Below, in pieces: positions 1-12,300 of a stretch of 64,000 bases of DNA. Numbering within the stretch: position 1 is the stretch's first letter; the number at the start of each line of letters is the position of its first letter. Source of the DNA: Eretmocerus hayati. Lineage: Eukaryota; Arthropoda; Insecta; Hymenoptera; Aphelinidae. The notes under the pieces are model-generated. The model made no database searches. It was not told where the DNA came from and saw only the letters and a list, made by a program, of their open reading frames with translations. The stretch is from NCBI GenBank assembly GCA_029851415.1, contig CM056742.1:115446246-115510245 (forward strand), read 5' to 3'. Made by a program: the position numbers and the translations under genes.

Positions 1-282
1 GTGGTCTAAAAATGATTCAATCTCATGTTAAGATGACTTTTGGCCCAATTTCAGGATTGTGTGATGTTAAAAAATGTTTGAGGGTTCGGAAGGATACGCT
101 ATCAAGTATATCCTGATGCTATTTTCGTGACAATGAATGCTACAAACTAGTTTGTTTACTAAATGTCAACTAGGCGGAAATATGGAAGTGCTGGGTTTTC
201 TCCCACCCCGTCGCGGGGAAAATGTATTAGAATAAGGCCCCTGGGGCCTCCTAGAGCTTTTCTAGTGCGAAAAATCTCAACA
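1..282. other. No gene seen before the first inverted repeat
   Basis: I see no long open frame, splice-framed exon, RNA gene or recognisable repeat end here. The sequence is AT-rich and leads directly into the left arm of the palindrome that starts near 283. Confidence 0.4.
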
Positions 283-2187
283 ACTCGAAAAATGCGGTTT
301 TATCTCGTTCAACCCCCTCGGAGAACCTCGCAACTTATTCCATTGTATTTGCAAGACTATTTTACCTAAAGAATGACTGTTCTTAGTATTTTTTTGAGTG
401 TGACAGATGCTCAGATTCGTAGTAATTCATTTCGGAAGCAAATTTTTATTTAATAATTAGCATCTTCTGCGCATGCGTTGTTCTCTACGTCTCTGAAAGT
501 AAGGTAAGTGTACCCAACTTGCCCCCATTAAGCCATTTTCTTAATAACTTTGGCCCATCTCCATATTCTCCAACGTACTTTAGCTCATTTCAAAGCTTGT
601 CTCAAGATCTTTAAAATGAGCTAAGACGTCCATTTTGAATGAAGTGGAGCCGAGCTGTTTGAATTCTCCTAAAAGGTGATTTTTGAGAGTTTACAAAAGT
701 GTGTACCCAACTTGCCCCCATCATTTAAAACAATGTAAATCGGCGATGAAGTGAATAGAATCGCTTTGATCCGTTTTGATCACCGTGCAGCGACATTTAT
801 AGCTTTTAGCTGTCCCAAGACATCGTTTCCAACCTATTTTGACGTGATGAACACGTTCTGAGTGGTAAAAAAGCCATACTGCACGCCTTTCCGAGATAAC
901 CATATGGGGGCATGTTGGGTACACTCCGATGTCGGCTTTCTTGATTCTCAAACCATCTTCGTGTTTTGTACATAAAATCGCTCCAAATCAGAGTTCTGGA
1001 ACCCTTAAGAGCGGATTTTAAAGGTCTTGAGACAAGGAATCGAATGCGCTAAGGTACATCAAGATTGGTTGAATAAAAATAAATTGGCACCGGTTTTAGT
1101 GAACGCGATTTCCTCGGTGATTTCTCAGCCGTGCAAACACGAAAAATGGAAAACTCACTTTATATTTTCTGGAGAATGCAGAAATGATCCGGAGTCGATG
1201 AAAACTACGTATTTTCTCATATTTTAACATAACAAACGTAAAAAAAAATTGCGGGAAGGTCAACGAGCGCCCATTCCTGAGATCGGCACATGGGGGCAAG
1301 TTGGGTACAGAGGCAAGTTGGGTACACCTACCTTATTTTCAATCGATAGCTGTTCCAATTTTCTTTAGAAAAACCTCTTGCTGAAGTCAATTTCATGCAG
1401 TAGAACCGGAGCCACAGCTGTTGAAATAAAAAGAAATGTCTTAGGTATCAAATCCGTGAGCCTGGAGAAAGATTGTCGGTCTCGCTTGCCGGTTGGAGCG
1501 TGTATTTCGGCTCCTACTCCATCAAATCGACTCAATCAAGGGGTCATTCTAAAGGAAGTCGAGTCAGCTACCGATTCAGATTAGTTTCCAAGATCCAAAG
1601 TCATTTGCATGCGCAGAAACTTCACAATCATCTGATCAGAGTCGGAAAGAATCGCTGGCAATGATTCGTTAGGTTCTAATTTTTCGTGCATAAAAATGAC
1701 TTTGGCGCTTCAAAACTAATCTGAATCGGTAGCTGACTCGATTTCCATTAAAATGACTCCTTGGTGAAGTCGATTTGATGGAGTAGATGCGGAAATACAC
1801 GCTTCAACCGGCTAGCCCGACAATCTTTCTCCAGGCTCACGGATTTGATACCTTGGACTTTTCTTCCTATTTCAACAGCTGTAGCTCCGGTTCTACTGCA
1901 TGAAACTGACTCCAGAAAGACGTTTTTTTGAAGAAAATTGGACCAGATATCGATTGAAAATACTTTCAAAGACGGAGAAAACAACGCATGCGCAGAAGAT
2001 GCTAATTATTGAATGAAAATTTGCTTTCGAAATGAACTACTACGAATCTGAGCATCTGTTACACTCAAAAAAATACTAAGAACAGTCATTCTTTAGGTAA
2101 AATAGTCTTGCAAACACAATGGAATAAGTTGCGAAGTTCTCCGAGGGAGTTGAACGAGGTCAAAACGCATTTTTCGAGATTTTGAGG
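283..2187. repeat. Large palindromic element, arms about 497 bp, split by a TA-target transposon
   Basis: The left arm (283-501 plus 1336-1612) is the reverse complement of the right arm (1690-2187), with a spacer of about 75 bp. Removing the 502-1333 element and one TA leaves a left arm of about 496 bp against a right arm of 498 bp. Landmarks shared by the arms are the GCGCATGCG box (473-481 and 1985-1993), the GAACCGGAGC-type box and the block around CAGCTACCGATTCAGATTAG. No protein is encoded, so this is a foldback or MITE-like element of unknown superfamily. A smaller relative lies at 2667-3080 and shares the GCGCATGCGC box and the CTCCGGTTCTA box. Confidence 0.8.
502..1333 (-). mobile_element. 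TA-target non-autonomous DNA transposon, copy 1 (832 bp)
   Basis: The ends are inverted repeats: AGGTAAGTGTACCCAACTTG on the left and its near reverse complement ending CACCTACCT on the right. The element is flanked by TA at 500-501 and 1334-1335. The intact right arm of the host palindrome carries the uninterrupted site, a single TA at 1961-1962, which proves both boundaries. The core GTACCCAACTTGCCCC recurs inside the element near 511, 703, 906 (inverted, with CATG) and 1289-1317. No transposase frame is visible, so it would depend on an enzyme encoded elsewhere. A TA duplication fits Tc1/mariner-like and some other superfamilies. It lies opposite in orientation to the copy at 27487-28815. 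Confidence 0.85.
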
Positions 2188-2666
2188 GTTTTTGAAGTGA
2201 AAATAATGACTCAAAATTTTCATACACATAGTTCATCACTGGAGGAGTCGGAAAAAATGGAATAAAAAAAATCAAAATATTCGTCAAAAAAGTTATAAGT
2301 CAATCCGTGCTTTTTAGTATTTCACCTACCAGCTGTCCAAAAAACAACTCGGGGAGATTTTGCTAAGAATCAATCGATAGGTTCTGAAGTCACCTTTCAA
2401 GTACTCTTTGGAAAATCCAAATTGGTCGAAGCAAACAAAAGTTACGAGCAAAATACGGTAGGATTGTCTCAAATTTGATTTTTCGGTAAAGTCACTCTTG
2501 TAGGCCTATCTAGGACTGAAAATTTTTTTTGGACCTACACACTATGGGAAATATCTTATTTTGGTACCTCACATCGAAAAAAATGATATGGGAGTTTTAA
2601 AAGAATAGTTGCAGAAACCGTTTGAATTTGACATGGACGTACTCTTTTCCTACTTTATGCAAATCT
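2188..2666. other. Unassigned stretch between two palindromes
   Basis: No gene or clear repeat end is visible in about 480 bp of AT-rich sequence between two related palindromic elements. It may belong to a decayed flank of either one. Confidence 0.35.
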
Positions 2667-3080
2667 ATTGTCTAGGCGATTGAAAATCGTCTGTTTTCTG
2701 CGCATGCGCAAGAATTTGGATTGTGAAAATCAGTTCTATTGAAAAGCCAAGAAAATTTCCTTCAAATTGACCACTCGGCAAAGTCAATTCCATGGATTTG
2801 GACCAAAGATACAACGTCCAGAAGACCACTAGATCTCAGGAGGTATGTCGGAGGTACTGGAGGGAGTGTTAGAGAAAATCCGCGCAGGATGGCGTACGCC
2901 TACGAGCTGAGGGATCATCTTGCTCACGTTGCAGCTCCGGTTCTAGTTGATGAAATTAACTTTGCCAAGTGTCCATTTTGAGGGAAATTTTCTTGACTTT
3001 TCAATGAAATTGGGTGCAGGAATCCAAATTCTTGCGCATGCGCAGAAAATAGACGATGTTGAATCGCCTAGAATATAGAT
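2667..3080. repeat. Inverted repeat related to the 283-2187 palindrome
   Basis: The left arm (about 2667-2800) matches the reverse complement of the right arm (about 2945-3080), including TCTGCGCATGCGCAAGAATT on the left and its complement near 3033-3052. The inner part of the right arm has CTCCGGTTCTAGTTGATGAA, resembling the larger palindrome just upstream. The central 150 bp is unpaired and encodes nothing recognisable. Confidence 0.7.
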
Positions 3081-3203
3081 TTGCAAAAGATAGCAAAAAC
3101 AGGCTTTAGGACGCGAAATAGTATATCACTGTACTAGGCAGGGGGAAAAAAACTATGGTTTGAGTTTTACGTCCAGTTCCGCCGGTAGGCCCCACCCAGA
3201 CGG

Positions 3204-3250
3204 CACCCATGTGCGTGGAGTCGAGGACCTCGACTTCACGCACATGGGTG
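3204..3250. repeat. 47-bp near-perfect hairpin
   Basis: CACCCATGTGCGTGGAGTCG at the left pairs with the complementary sequence ending CACGCACATGGGTG; 22 of 23 positions match and there is almost no loop. It abuts the left arm of the next inverted repeat. Confidence 0.8.
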
Positions 3251-3586
3251 CCTCGGCTTTGCCTCGGCATTATCATCACACAGTCACGGAAATCCAACTT
3301 CCTTGCCTAGTAAGTGGATACCTCGAGGTACGCTCAACCAGCGCGTCAGCATATACCCTTAACCACCGAATTGTATCTCGGTGGGGAGGACCTACAGTTT
3401 TAGGTGGAATCCGAACCACCGAGACCACCGAAAAAAAAGGCACATGAGAAAAAAATCTCAGTGGTGCCCTGACTGGGATTTGAACGTAGGACTCCCGCAT
3501 GGGAGCCCGGTGACTTATCCACTTACTAGGCAGGAAAGTTGGATTTCCGTGGCTGTGTGATGATAATGTCGAGGCGAAGCCGAGGC
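3250..3586. repeat. Inverted repeat with tRNA-like heads (SINE-derived palindrome)
   Basis: Arms 3250-3320 and 3516-3586 are reverse complements with few differences. Each arm contains CCTAGTAAGTGGATA, which resembles a tRNA A box. The spacer holds a B-box-like GTTCAAATCCC on the minus strand. The pattern suggests two tRNA-derived units fused head to head. Confidence 0.65.
3466..3536 (-). other. tRNA-related sequence, not a functional tRNA
   Basis: Read on the minus strand, this starts TGCCTAGTAAGTGG (A-box-like), continues through a CTCCC/GGGAG stem, and has CGTTCAAATCCC (B-box-like) followed by GGGCACCA. The acceptor stem nearly pairs, with six of seven positions. The anticodon arm has only a 4-nt loop, so it cannot be an ordinary tRNA. 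It is best explained as the head of a tRNA-derived SINE inside the palindrome. Confidence 0.5.
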
Positions 3587-6483
3587 ATTGATGTCACACT
3601 GTCATGGGCATCCTATGTCTCTGCCGAGTGCTGAATACTATTTTTTCTCCTCTCGGCCTGAAATTACGTCGAAATTTCATTAATTAGTACAAAAATACGC
3701 GCTCAACCTCACTTGTGCATTTGTTTACAATTCTGACCGAGCAGTGGCCGGTAAGGTGTTCAAGCAGACGACCTCGCAGCTTTTACTTACTGCTTTTGCT
3801 GCATAACACTTGTGATGTGATGTACTCGTCCGCCCGACTTATTTGCAAAAGCGAGGCCTCAGCCAAGTTTTTGTTGGTCGGGGCGGACGTAAGCAAAAGA
3901 ATAAAAATAATGAAGTGAACTGTTTTGTGAGTGAACGCTGAATACTACATATTATCGCATGATTCAATTTGGGTCTTGATACGAAGTTGTGCCCGCTCAT
4001 GGCCCTAAGCTCTTGTCATTGACAATGAATTTTTCATCTAACCTAAAAATGCCGCGTTCAAATAGGATTTTAGGGTTCTCGTAATGAAAAAATATATTCG
4101 CACATCGCTCGCAAGCCCAAAATGGGCTACCGCGCTCAATACGGAAATATACTATTTGTGTACCTTATCGATTTATGTCGTGGGGCATTGGAAATCCTGC
4201 TCTACAATCAACTGCTGAGAGTTTTTTATTTCAGCAGCGATATTCGTAAAAAGATGCCACCTGTCTAGTATGAGCATACATCATGAATAAACACATTGAT
4301 GAACATAACATGGTTAGGTTTCGCATGCATGTTTCATGCGCTTTCTGCACCGCAAAGCAGCGCAAGCAGCGAAAGATGCAGCAAAAATCTCGGCAAAAAT
4401 CGACAGCCAACCAGAGCGCGAGTTGACTCGTGCCGGCAGCAAAAGTCGAGCTTTCGTGACCAAAATGAGGCGCGGAAGGACGTACTTTCGTGCCGAGAGG
4501 AGGAAAAAGTGTTCGGGACTACATTTTCCTGAAAGAATACAACATTTCACATCAAATATCCCAAGGAATAAAAATTATGGCTTTTTGAGAAATTGATGTT
4601 TTTGTATTTTTTATTCTCTTGCCCACTGAAGCCGCTCATAACCTCAAAATTAATTCCACAAGATTGATATCAATAGATAAAAATCTATTTTCCAAGACCT
4701 TCCGAATACCGCAAACCGCATTTCTGTGTCCCTAAACGGACCTGAGAAATTTGGGTTTTAATGAAAAAATGACCCAAACTTCGTTGTTGGAGACGATTGA
4801 AAAGGATAAATTAATATGTGCCCCACATAACTAGAAAATTTTTGTGGGGTCCCGTGGTCGGTGACGAGTTTATGTTGTGTACCATAGAATCGAATTAATA
4901 AGCCAAGAAAATAATCTGAGACATGACCCTTTTTCGTAGGTCTGTTTCGCGTGGAATCACTCATAGGCGACCCAATACGCGAAATGTGGACGGACAAATT
5001 CTGGCTGGACGTTTATTTATTATAATTATCAATGATTCTATGGATAGTTTCTCGCTTTAATTATCGAATCAGTTGAACTAGTTAGAACTTGTGATACTTG
5101 TCGGTGATTTTGATGTGACAAATCTGTATGGTTATCTATTGATTAGTATTATAAATTTCGATCCATGAATAATTCCAGATACATTCTTCTGTCAATAAAA
5201 ATTGATCGGGGAATGGATTACTGATCTTTACTACACGCGCCACGGTTCGATCAACCACCGAAATGGCTGAATGGCGCACATAAAATTACTAACTCGTCGA
5301 TAAAGTATGGCAGAAATTGTGATTTGCTGACAAATGAATCAGTATAATTGAGGTTCTCCATGCATAGCACCGAATCAGCGAACTAACAAGGACCATGTAT
5401 TTTCCCCCTCTTAGAAGTACGAGGCGTTTGATTTCGATCTCTTTCGAGACGCTCAATCGATTGGTTAATACGGAATAAGGCTTTGGCCCCATGTTATTCC
5501 ACCTTCTTCGTACCTTTTTCTACATTGGTCTCTAAAACCACGATAATAGCATTTTAACCCATAGGCGCCCGGTGGGTCCTGCAGGACCAATTAAGAATAT
5601 GTTGACTTCCATATACACTCATGTCAATATTTCATGCCTCTCAAGGTACCATCGTCTTGTTTTAGGCCATACCAAATATTTTGTATGGCTCGGAGTTGTT
5701 GGTGTGTCACTATATTTCCGACATTTCTTTTTATCTGTCTTGCTCACAATCTTGTGATCGGCGCGATGAAAAAAATTGAATGCTAGAAACGGTATCTGCT
5801 ATCAGATACCATTCCTAGATTTAGCTAGATGGAAGCCGTCGAATCCTAGTGACTATGGTCACAACTAAAAGAGAAATTGTACATGAAAATCGTCCCTATC
5901 ATAGATCCACCTCAGGAGTAATGCGGGTTTTACGAAAATAAAGAATTCACGAACACGCACATTTTGGTGGAGCTAGAATACCTTCATTTCGTAGCAGAGA
6001 CCATTGGGAAGCACTGTAAATTGTTGAATTTGTCTCGTTCTCACTTTTCTGACACCTCAGTCAACTCATCTCCACGACGACGTTTACGTATTAGAATAAT
6101 TGTAATACGAGGTCCCCATTCAAAAACCTGGGAATATTCGTCATGTGAAAAATAAAATACGCGAGTATTTTATCATTGCTCGAGTACTGGTTGATCCAAA
6201 ATATTTTGCCGAATATGTCCTGTCATTATGAAAATTCTTTCATTTTTCAACCAAAATCGCACAAATTCTCATATTTGCCCATATCTTCTCGCTAAATCTC
6301 CATTTTCTATTCCTACAGTTCTACCTGTGGTGGATTCTGGCCACATAACCTAGGCACGTGGGATGAATCAGAGTAGGAATATTCTAATTCTCTCAAATCT
6401 GAGAAGATTGAGAGAGAACCTCGGAGAGAACCATTCCATCAATTTAGACGCGAGCAGGAACGCGAGAGTGGTAAAGCTACGAA
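3587..6483. other. Intergenic stretch without a recognised gene
   Basis: No frame in this 2.9 kb has protein-like composition or splice-framed exon structure that I can support. Overlapping opposite-strand frames near 4314-4596 look like chance openings in a GC-richer patch. A short palindrome (GGTATCTG/CAGATACC) lies near 5791-5811. Confidence 0.4.
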
Positions 6484-6573
6484 AACGGTTATTATCCATA
6501 GTAGATCACTCGCTTTGATTGACAATTTGAGTAATAATAGCAGCTGATTTGCGCGTCAAATTGCTGTTTATTT

Positions 6574-6621
6574 TCAAGACAACGTTTCGATATTTACTTC
6601 ACTATCCTCATCAAGTCTCAA
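6574..6621 (-). ncRNA. Hammerhead-ribozyme-like motif, left hairpin arm
   Basis: On the minus strand the order is helix I 5' strand TTGAGAC (6621-6615), core TTGATGA (6614-6608; consensus CTGATGA, so one change at the first C), a weak stem II (6607-6589), GAA (6588-6586), ACGT as a two-pair helix III (6585-6582), T (6581), and helix I 3' strand GTCTTGA (6580-6574). Helix I pairs over seven positions with two wobbles. Very short helix III is known from hammerheads of Penelope-like retroelements. The core change predicts weak or no activity. Confidence 0.5.
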
Positions 6622-7018
6622 TTCGATGATATTTCAACACCTGTCTCGTGTAGAGTATCTTTTTACTCATCATAATATTGATGAGAGTCAATTTTCATAC
6701 CATTTGTCACACTAATTCAAAGGCTATTTCGTGGCATTTCTCTGTTATTTCACTGTCACTGACTAGTTCAACTTCATCATACTGCAGAAATCTCGACTAA
6801 AAAACTATTTTAACCAAAGTTATCAGTTAAAATAGTTTTTTAGTCGAGATTTTTGCAGTATGATGAAGTTGAACTAGCCAGTGACAGTGAAATAACAGAG
6901 AAATGCCACGAAATAGCCTTTGAATTAGAGTGACAAATGGTATGAAAATTGACTCTCATCAATATTATGATGAGTAAAAAGATACTCTACACGAGACAGG
7001 TGTTAAAATATCATCGAA

Positions 7019-7066
7019 TTGAGACCTGATGAGGATAGTAAAGTAAATATCGAAACTTTGTCTTGA
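7019..7066 (+). ncRNA. Hammerhead-ribozyme-like motif, right hairpin arm
   Basis: This is the sister of the left-arm motif. Here the core is the consensus CTGATGA (7026-7032), flanked by TTGAGAC (7019-7025) and followed by GAA (7052-7054) and GTCTTGA (7060-7066). Helix III is damaged: ACTT (7055-7058) instead of ACGT. Each arm therefore keeps the part the other has lost, which suggests an intact ancestor. Stem II (7033-7051) pairs poorly unless one G is bulged. Confidence 0.5.
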
Positions 7067-7132
7067 AAATAAACAGCAATTTGACTCGCAAATCAGCTGC
7101 CATTATTACTCAAATTGAATAACGGTTATTAT

Positions 7133-9263
7133 TCGAAAAATCACGGATGATTCTAATCCTTATTGGAGAATGCTTCACAGACATGCCTAAAACGTATCCA
7201 ATTCGTATTATTTATGATCCCGCACCCAACCCTTTTTGACCTCTCCGACTCGCCATCTTTTTATGATATGAATGCATTTTCATGGAATAGGGTGCTCATC
7301 TCAATTTGTAGCAGCGTTATCCACTTCTTCTTACAATATCCGCTGGTTTTTAAAGTTATAATTCAAGGTCAATTCTAGATAGGCCATCTTGTTGCATATT
7401 GTCACCGTTTCGTCTATTGTGCGTGGCAAATCTCAATCAAGGTATGTTCGAAAGTACTTAAACCACGTGATGCCAAGTGGTTCAACTTTATTTATTTGCT
7501 CACACCAATTTCCCCAAAATTATGATATTGACTCATGATGTTGTTTTTCCATTGGATAGTATTCGCATTACATTAATAGGTTGGCGCGCTTCTGCTAGCG
7601 CAGCAATAGACAGTTGAAAAAATTTTACACGCATGAACCAAGTTCTTGAGGCAAATTTGGACAAGTAATTGAATTCTGTGAAAAGCTGTTGTCTCGTACA
7701 ATTCGATCATTAACTGTTATCTGTATGGATTGATTATAAGGTTCAAAAGCCTGCTGTTTTTTGCCCTTCATTCATAGATGACAAGTTAGAGGTCACCAAA
7801 AGACCTGGCATTTTGATGTCTATTTTTCCAGAAAAACGACCTACTCTCGTAATTGTGAGCAAATGTGCTCATTGATTCTTGAACTAAATTTTCTACGAAG
7901 CTGGTGACATTCTGTAACCCGTCATCACACGTACATAACTCTGTAATAGAATCGTGAGCCGGAGTATCCATTAGACTATGTGAAAACTGATAGAATTCTT
8001 TGGGCCTTTTCAATACCGATTTCAGTTAAATGTATCACAAGCTATTGGAAGACAGTTTTGTACAATATGTGCGACGAAGAAGTAAAGCCAGCTCAGCATA
8101 ATCACACACAACATTATTTACAAGTATGTTGATCTAGTTCGAACGGTAGAATTACGTTTAGTTGAGACTTCATACTTACGTTGCGAATGAGGTCTTCTTC
8201 AACTTTAATTTAGATCGTATGGGGCGGTTGAATAACAAAGCAAAATATTCGGATCAGCAGATTCGGAGATGAAAATCTGAAGAACCCAAAGTTAAACAAA
8301 AAATCTTAAAGTGCATGCAAGATTTTTGCCGTTTCAAAATTTGATCGTTCTTAATTTTTGCCTTACTGGATATTTCACATGTTTTTATCCTCAAATTTTG
8401 GCTAATCAAATTTTCTCCCTTTGTAGCCTTGACTTTCGATTATTCGTCCTTCCATCGATTTGGTTTCGAGTTTTGCTCCCTCCAAATTCTCGGCTTTCCG
8501 GAATCTAGCTTGCTGAAATTTTTGCTTCTCAAAAAATTGACCTCGCTCATCATTAAGACACCCGGAGAAGAGAGCCAAGTTCCGCGAACGTCTCAAGGAG
8601 CTGTCACAATCAAACAAACCATTAAGAGACTTGAATTTCTTAGCAATCAGTGAAATCTATGTCAGCCGATGTTTATCATTCTTGTGTTGTCGTACCACCT
8701 GATAGATACGGAGCTTGGCTCGACGTCATTCTTGCAATTGATTTGAGTGATTCGAAGTTTTTACAAGTGACCCACGGAACGAAGGGTTCAATATTTATAA
8801 TACAGAATACTTGATTGAAATGGAGTAGCCAAATGTCTTTCGTATATTTTTTGACCAAATTACATGTTTCAGTCACAGGAAAACAATTTTTATGACTTCA
8901 AATGGTCCCTCAATAATAAGTCGATTGGCTCGACCAATTAACTAGCTTGGCGGACGACAACATAAATTTGGAAAATGGGAAAATGTAAAATCATTACATT
9001 GTAGTACAGAGTGGGTGGATGTTTGATTTGACCTGCTTTTGCAGAGTATCAGATGAGATCACAAAATGGTCAAATCCATTTTATCGAAACTTTCCACCTT
9101 TAAATTCAGTCTACGATCATTCCGAATAACTCTGAATTCTGTTTCACGTATGAGACTTCTCTAATCAACGGTCAATAGTTGAACGTTAGCGTAGTTAGTC
9201 CGATATAATTCTTATAACAGCTGTAAGGATGAAAAAAACATGTGATAATGTTTATATATGTGA
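7133..9263. other. Downstream flank of gene A, no gene seen
   Basis: About 2.1 kb with no supported exon, RNA gene or repeat end. Open frames on opposite strands near 8311-8653 overlap one another and have no recognisable content. Confidence 0.4.
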
Positions 9264-9269
9264 TTTATT
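9264..9269 (-). terminator. Likely poly(A) signal of gene A
   Basis: AATAAA on the minus strand lies about 80 nt after the stop codon of gene A. It is the nearest canonical hexamer, giving a short 3' untranslated region. This is inferred from position only. Confidence 0.6.
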
Positions 9270-9347
9270 GTTTTACAGGTACAAAAACTATCGCTATTGA
9301 ACACATTTCCGTAACGACAAATCAAAAGCGACTCGCACCACCGCATG

Positions 9348-12300
9348 TCACAGTGATGGGGAGAGCCGCCCCAACAAGTCTCCACATTTTTCACCAGAAA
9401 TATTCCATTCTCGATTGGCTATGGGTTGAACTGGTTGGATATTGTTTTTTTGGATCAGCCGCAGAGGAACAGGGCTTACGAAGTCCGGAACTCTTCCCAC
9501 TAATGCAGTATGGGGATTGATAGTAATTGTAACTGTATCACCGGGTAAAATGATTTCACCGTTCAACGCTGAGCATATTTTCTCTCGAGGTAAGGTTACA
9601 CTCAGTTGGGGCCCAGCCACACTTGATGGATTCAAGAGTTGAGGAGCTGATTCAGGGTACTCTGAATCTGGTTGAATTTGTGCTTGTTGATTCTGCGAAG
9701 CGATCTGAGACATTGCTGATGATAAAGAATTAGCTACCACTGCAGCGGAATCGAAAATTGAAGAGACGGAACCAATAAGGGTTGGGTTTGAGCTACCAAA
9801 ATTAGGAGTCAAAGCTGCAGTGAGCGGTGATTGATTAGAGTCTACAGATTCAGTAGCACTGGGGGATGGTTGAGTTTCAACATATCCTGTGGGTTCGGAG
9901 GCAACATTCCTATAGCTGTTGACATTCACGGAATTTGGAGATAACGGCAGTCCAGCAATGAGGTTGCCCTTGTTGAGTTGCTCTCTCCCTACTTTATCCA
10001 ATGTAGGCACATTCGGTAAAAGCGAGTTGGCGAGATGTGTACCAAATTCTATTGGATTTTGTGGAATATTCGCTGCAGTAGGTAATGCATTTCTATTTGT
10101 TAAACTAGAGGTTTGTTGTGCAATAGTTTCAACTATGGAGGTTGGAAGATCAGAAACCATTCGCATTATTGAATCAATGTTTGGAACTGGAGATTCGGGT
10201 AAAGAATTGAAAGATCCTCCATTGCCAGGGATAATATTGCCACCGAGTAAGCCTGTTCCTAAGGATGGAGACAAGCCTGAATTAGAGAGTCCGGAAACTC
10301 CTGACAGAGTTCCCAGCAAAGATCCAGTTGTATCGCCGATACTTCCAACTAATGATGATTTACTAGAGGGCTTTGGATTCATAGATGTTGAAAGTCCCGA
10401 AATAATCTCAGTCAATGCCTCAATATTGGACCCTTGCCCGTTAGGCGAACTATTACTTGAAGATAATTTAGACAATGTTTCGAGTAGTGTTTCAGCAGTA
10501 CTTCCGAGATTTCCCAGAGATGAGCCACTGTCAGGAGATCCTAATAGTGATGTGGATGATGACAATCCAGATATGATGTCCATGAGTGCTTCTAGATTTG
10601 ATCCCTGGCCATGTTCAGGCCCACTGCCAGCTGATCCAGAATTGGAAAGAGTTGACACTCCTGAGAGCGCTTCGAGTAGGGGCTCGAGTGCTCCGGCCAG
10701 ATTACCTAAAGGTGAGGTACTCATAGACGATCCTGTTTCGGAAGTAGATGATGACAATCCCGATATGATATCCATGAGTGTTTCCAGGTTTGATCCCTGT
10801 CCATCTTGAGATCCACTGCCAGCTGATCCGGAATTAGAGAGAGTTGACACTCCTGAGAGCGATTTGAGTAGTGGTTCGAGTGCTCCTGCGAGATTACCCA
10901 AAGGTGAGTTATTCTTGGAAGATCCTGTTTCGGAAGTAGACGATGAGAGACCAGATATGATATCTATGAGTGTTTCCAGGTTTGATCCCTGCCCATCTTG
11001 AGATCCACTGCCAGCTGACCCGGAATTAGAGAGAGTTGACACTCCTGAGAGTGCTTCAAGTAGTGGTTCGAGAGCTCCTCCGAGATTACTCAAAGGTGTA
11101 TTGTTTGTGGAAGATCCTGGCTGGGATGTAGACGATGAAAGTCCAGATAAGATGTCTATGAGTGCTTCTAGGTTTGATCCCTGGCCATCTTGAGATCCAC
11201 TGCCAGCTGATCCGGAATTAGAGAGAGTTGACACTCCTGAGAGTGCTTCAAGTAGTGGTTCGAGAGCTCCTCCGAGATTACTCAAAGGTGTATTGTTTGT
11301 GGAAGATCCTGGCTGGGATGTAGACGATGAAAGTCCAGATAAGATGTCTATGAGTGCTTCTAGGTTTGATCCCTGGCCATCTTGAGATCCACTGCCAGCT
11401 GATCCGGAATTAGAGAGAGTTGACACTCCTGAGAGCGATTTGAGTAGTGGTTCGAGTTCTCCTGCGAGATTACCCAAAGGTGAGTTATTCTTGGAAGATC
11501 CTGTTTCGGAAGTAGACGATGAGAGACCAGATATGATATCTATGAGTGTTTCCAGGTTTGATCCCTGCCCATCTTGAGATCCACTGCCAGCTGACCCGGA
11601 ATTAGAGAGAGTTGACACTCCTGAGAGTGCTTCAAGTAGTGGTTCGAGAGCTCCTCCGAGATTACTCAAAGGTGTATTGTTTGTGGAAGATCCTGGCTGG
11701 GATGTAGAAGATGAAAGTCCAGATAAGATGTCTATGAGTGCTTCTAGGTTTGATCCCTGGCCATCTTGAGGCCCGCTACCAGCTGATCCGGAATTGGAAA
11801 GAGTTGACACTCCTGAGAGCGCCTCGAGTAGTGGTTCGAGCGCTCCTGCGAGATTACCCAAAGGTGAATTATTTTTGGAAGATCCTGTGCCGGAAGTAGA
11901 TGATGAGAGACTAGATATGATATCTACGAGTGCTTCCAGATTTGAGCCCTGTCCATCTTGAGACCCACCACCGGCTGATCCGGAATTCGAAAGAGTCGAT
12001 ACTCCAGACAAAGCTTCGACCAATGCTCCGATTACTTCTCCAAGATTGTTTAGAGGTGACTCACCATCAGTGGAACCCTGCTGCGAATTCGATGACGAGA
12101 GCCCAGGAATGATACTAGCGAGCGCTTCCAGGCCCGAACCCTGACCATTTTGAAATCCACTGCCGGATGATCCAGTTGAGATGGAAGAAATTCCAGAAAG
12201 TGCTTCGAGTAAGGGCTCGAGAGCTCCTCCGAGATTAGTTAAAGGAGAACTATTAGTGGACGACCCCGGTTGAGAAGTTGACGACGAGAGTCCAGATATG

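Larger units (their letters stand above)
6484..7132. mobile_element. Near-perfect 595-bp hairpin element with 12-bp flanking direct repeats
   Basis: Arms 6523-6814 and 6826-7117 are almost perfect reverse complements around an 11-nt loop. AACGGTTATTAT flanks the whole at 6484-6495 and 7121-7132, consistent with a 12-bp target-site duplication. Between the left duplication and the hairpin lies a 27-nt unpaired leader (6496-6522); on the right only AAT intervenes. A duplication this long is unusual for DNA-transposon MITEs and fits target-primed reverse transcription better. Each arm has a hammerhead-ribozyme-like motif, which points to a Penelope-like or retrozyme-like element. No protein is encoded. 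Confidence 0.75.

Noticed and set aside
3466..3536. A functional tRNA gene
   Set aside because: A and B boxes are recognisable, but the anticodon arm has a 4-nt loop and the sequence is embedded in a palindrome; better explained as SINE-derived.
9919..10809. 296-residue open frame on the plus strand
   Set aside because: It is the antisense shadow of the gene A repeat array; the periodic coding constraint belongs to the minus strand.
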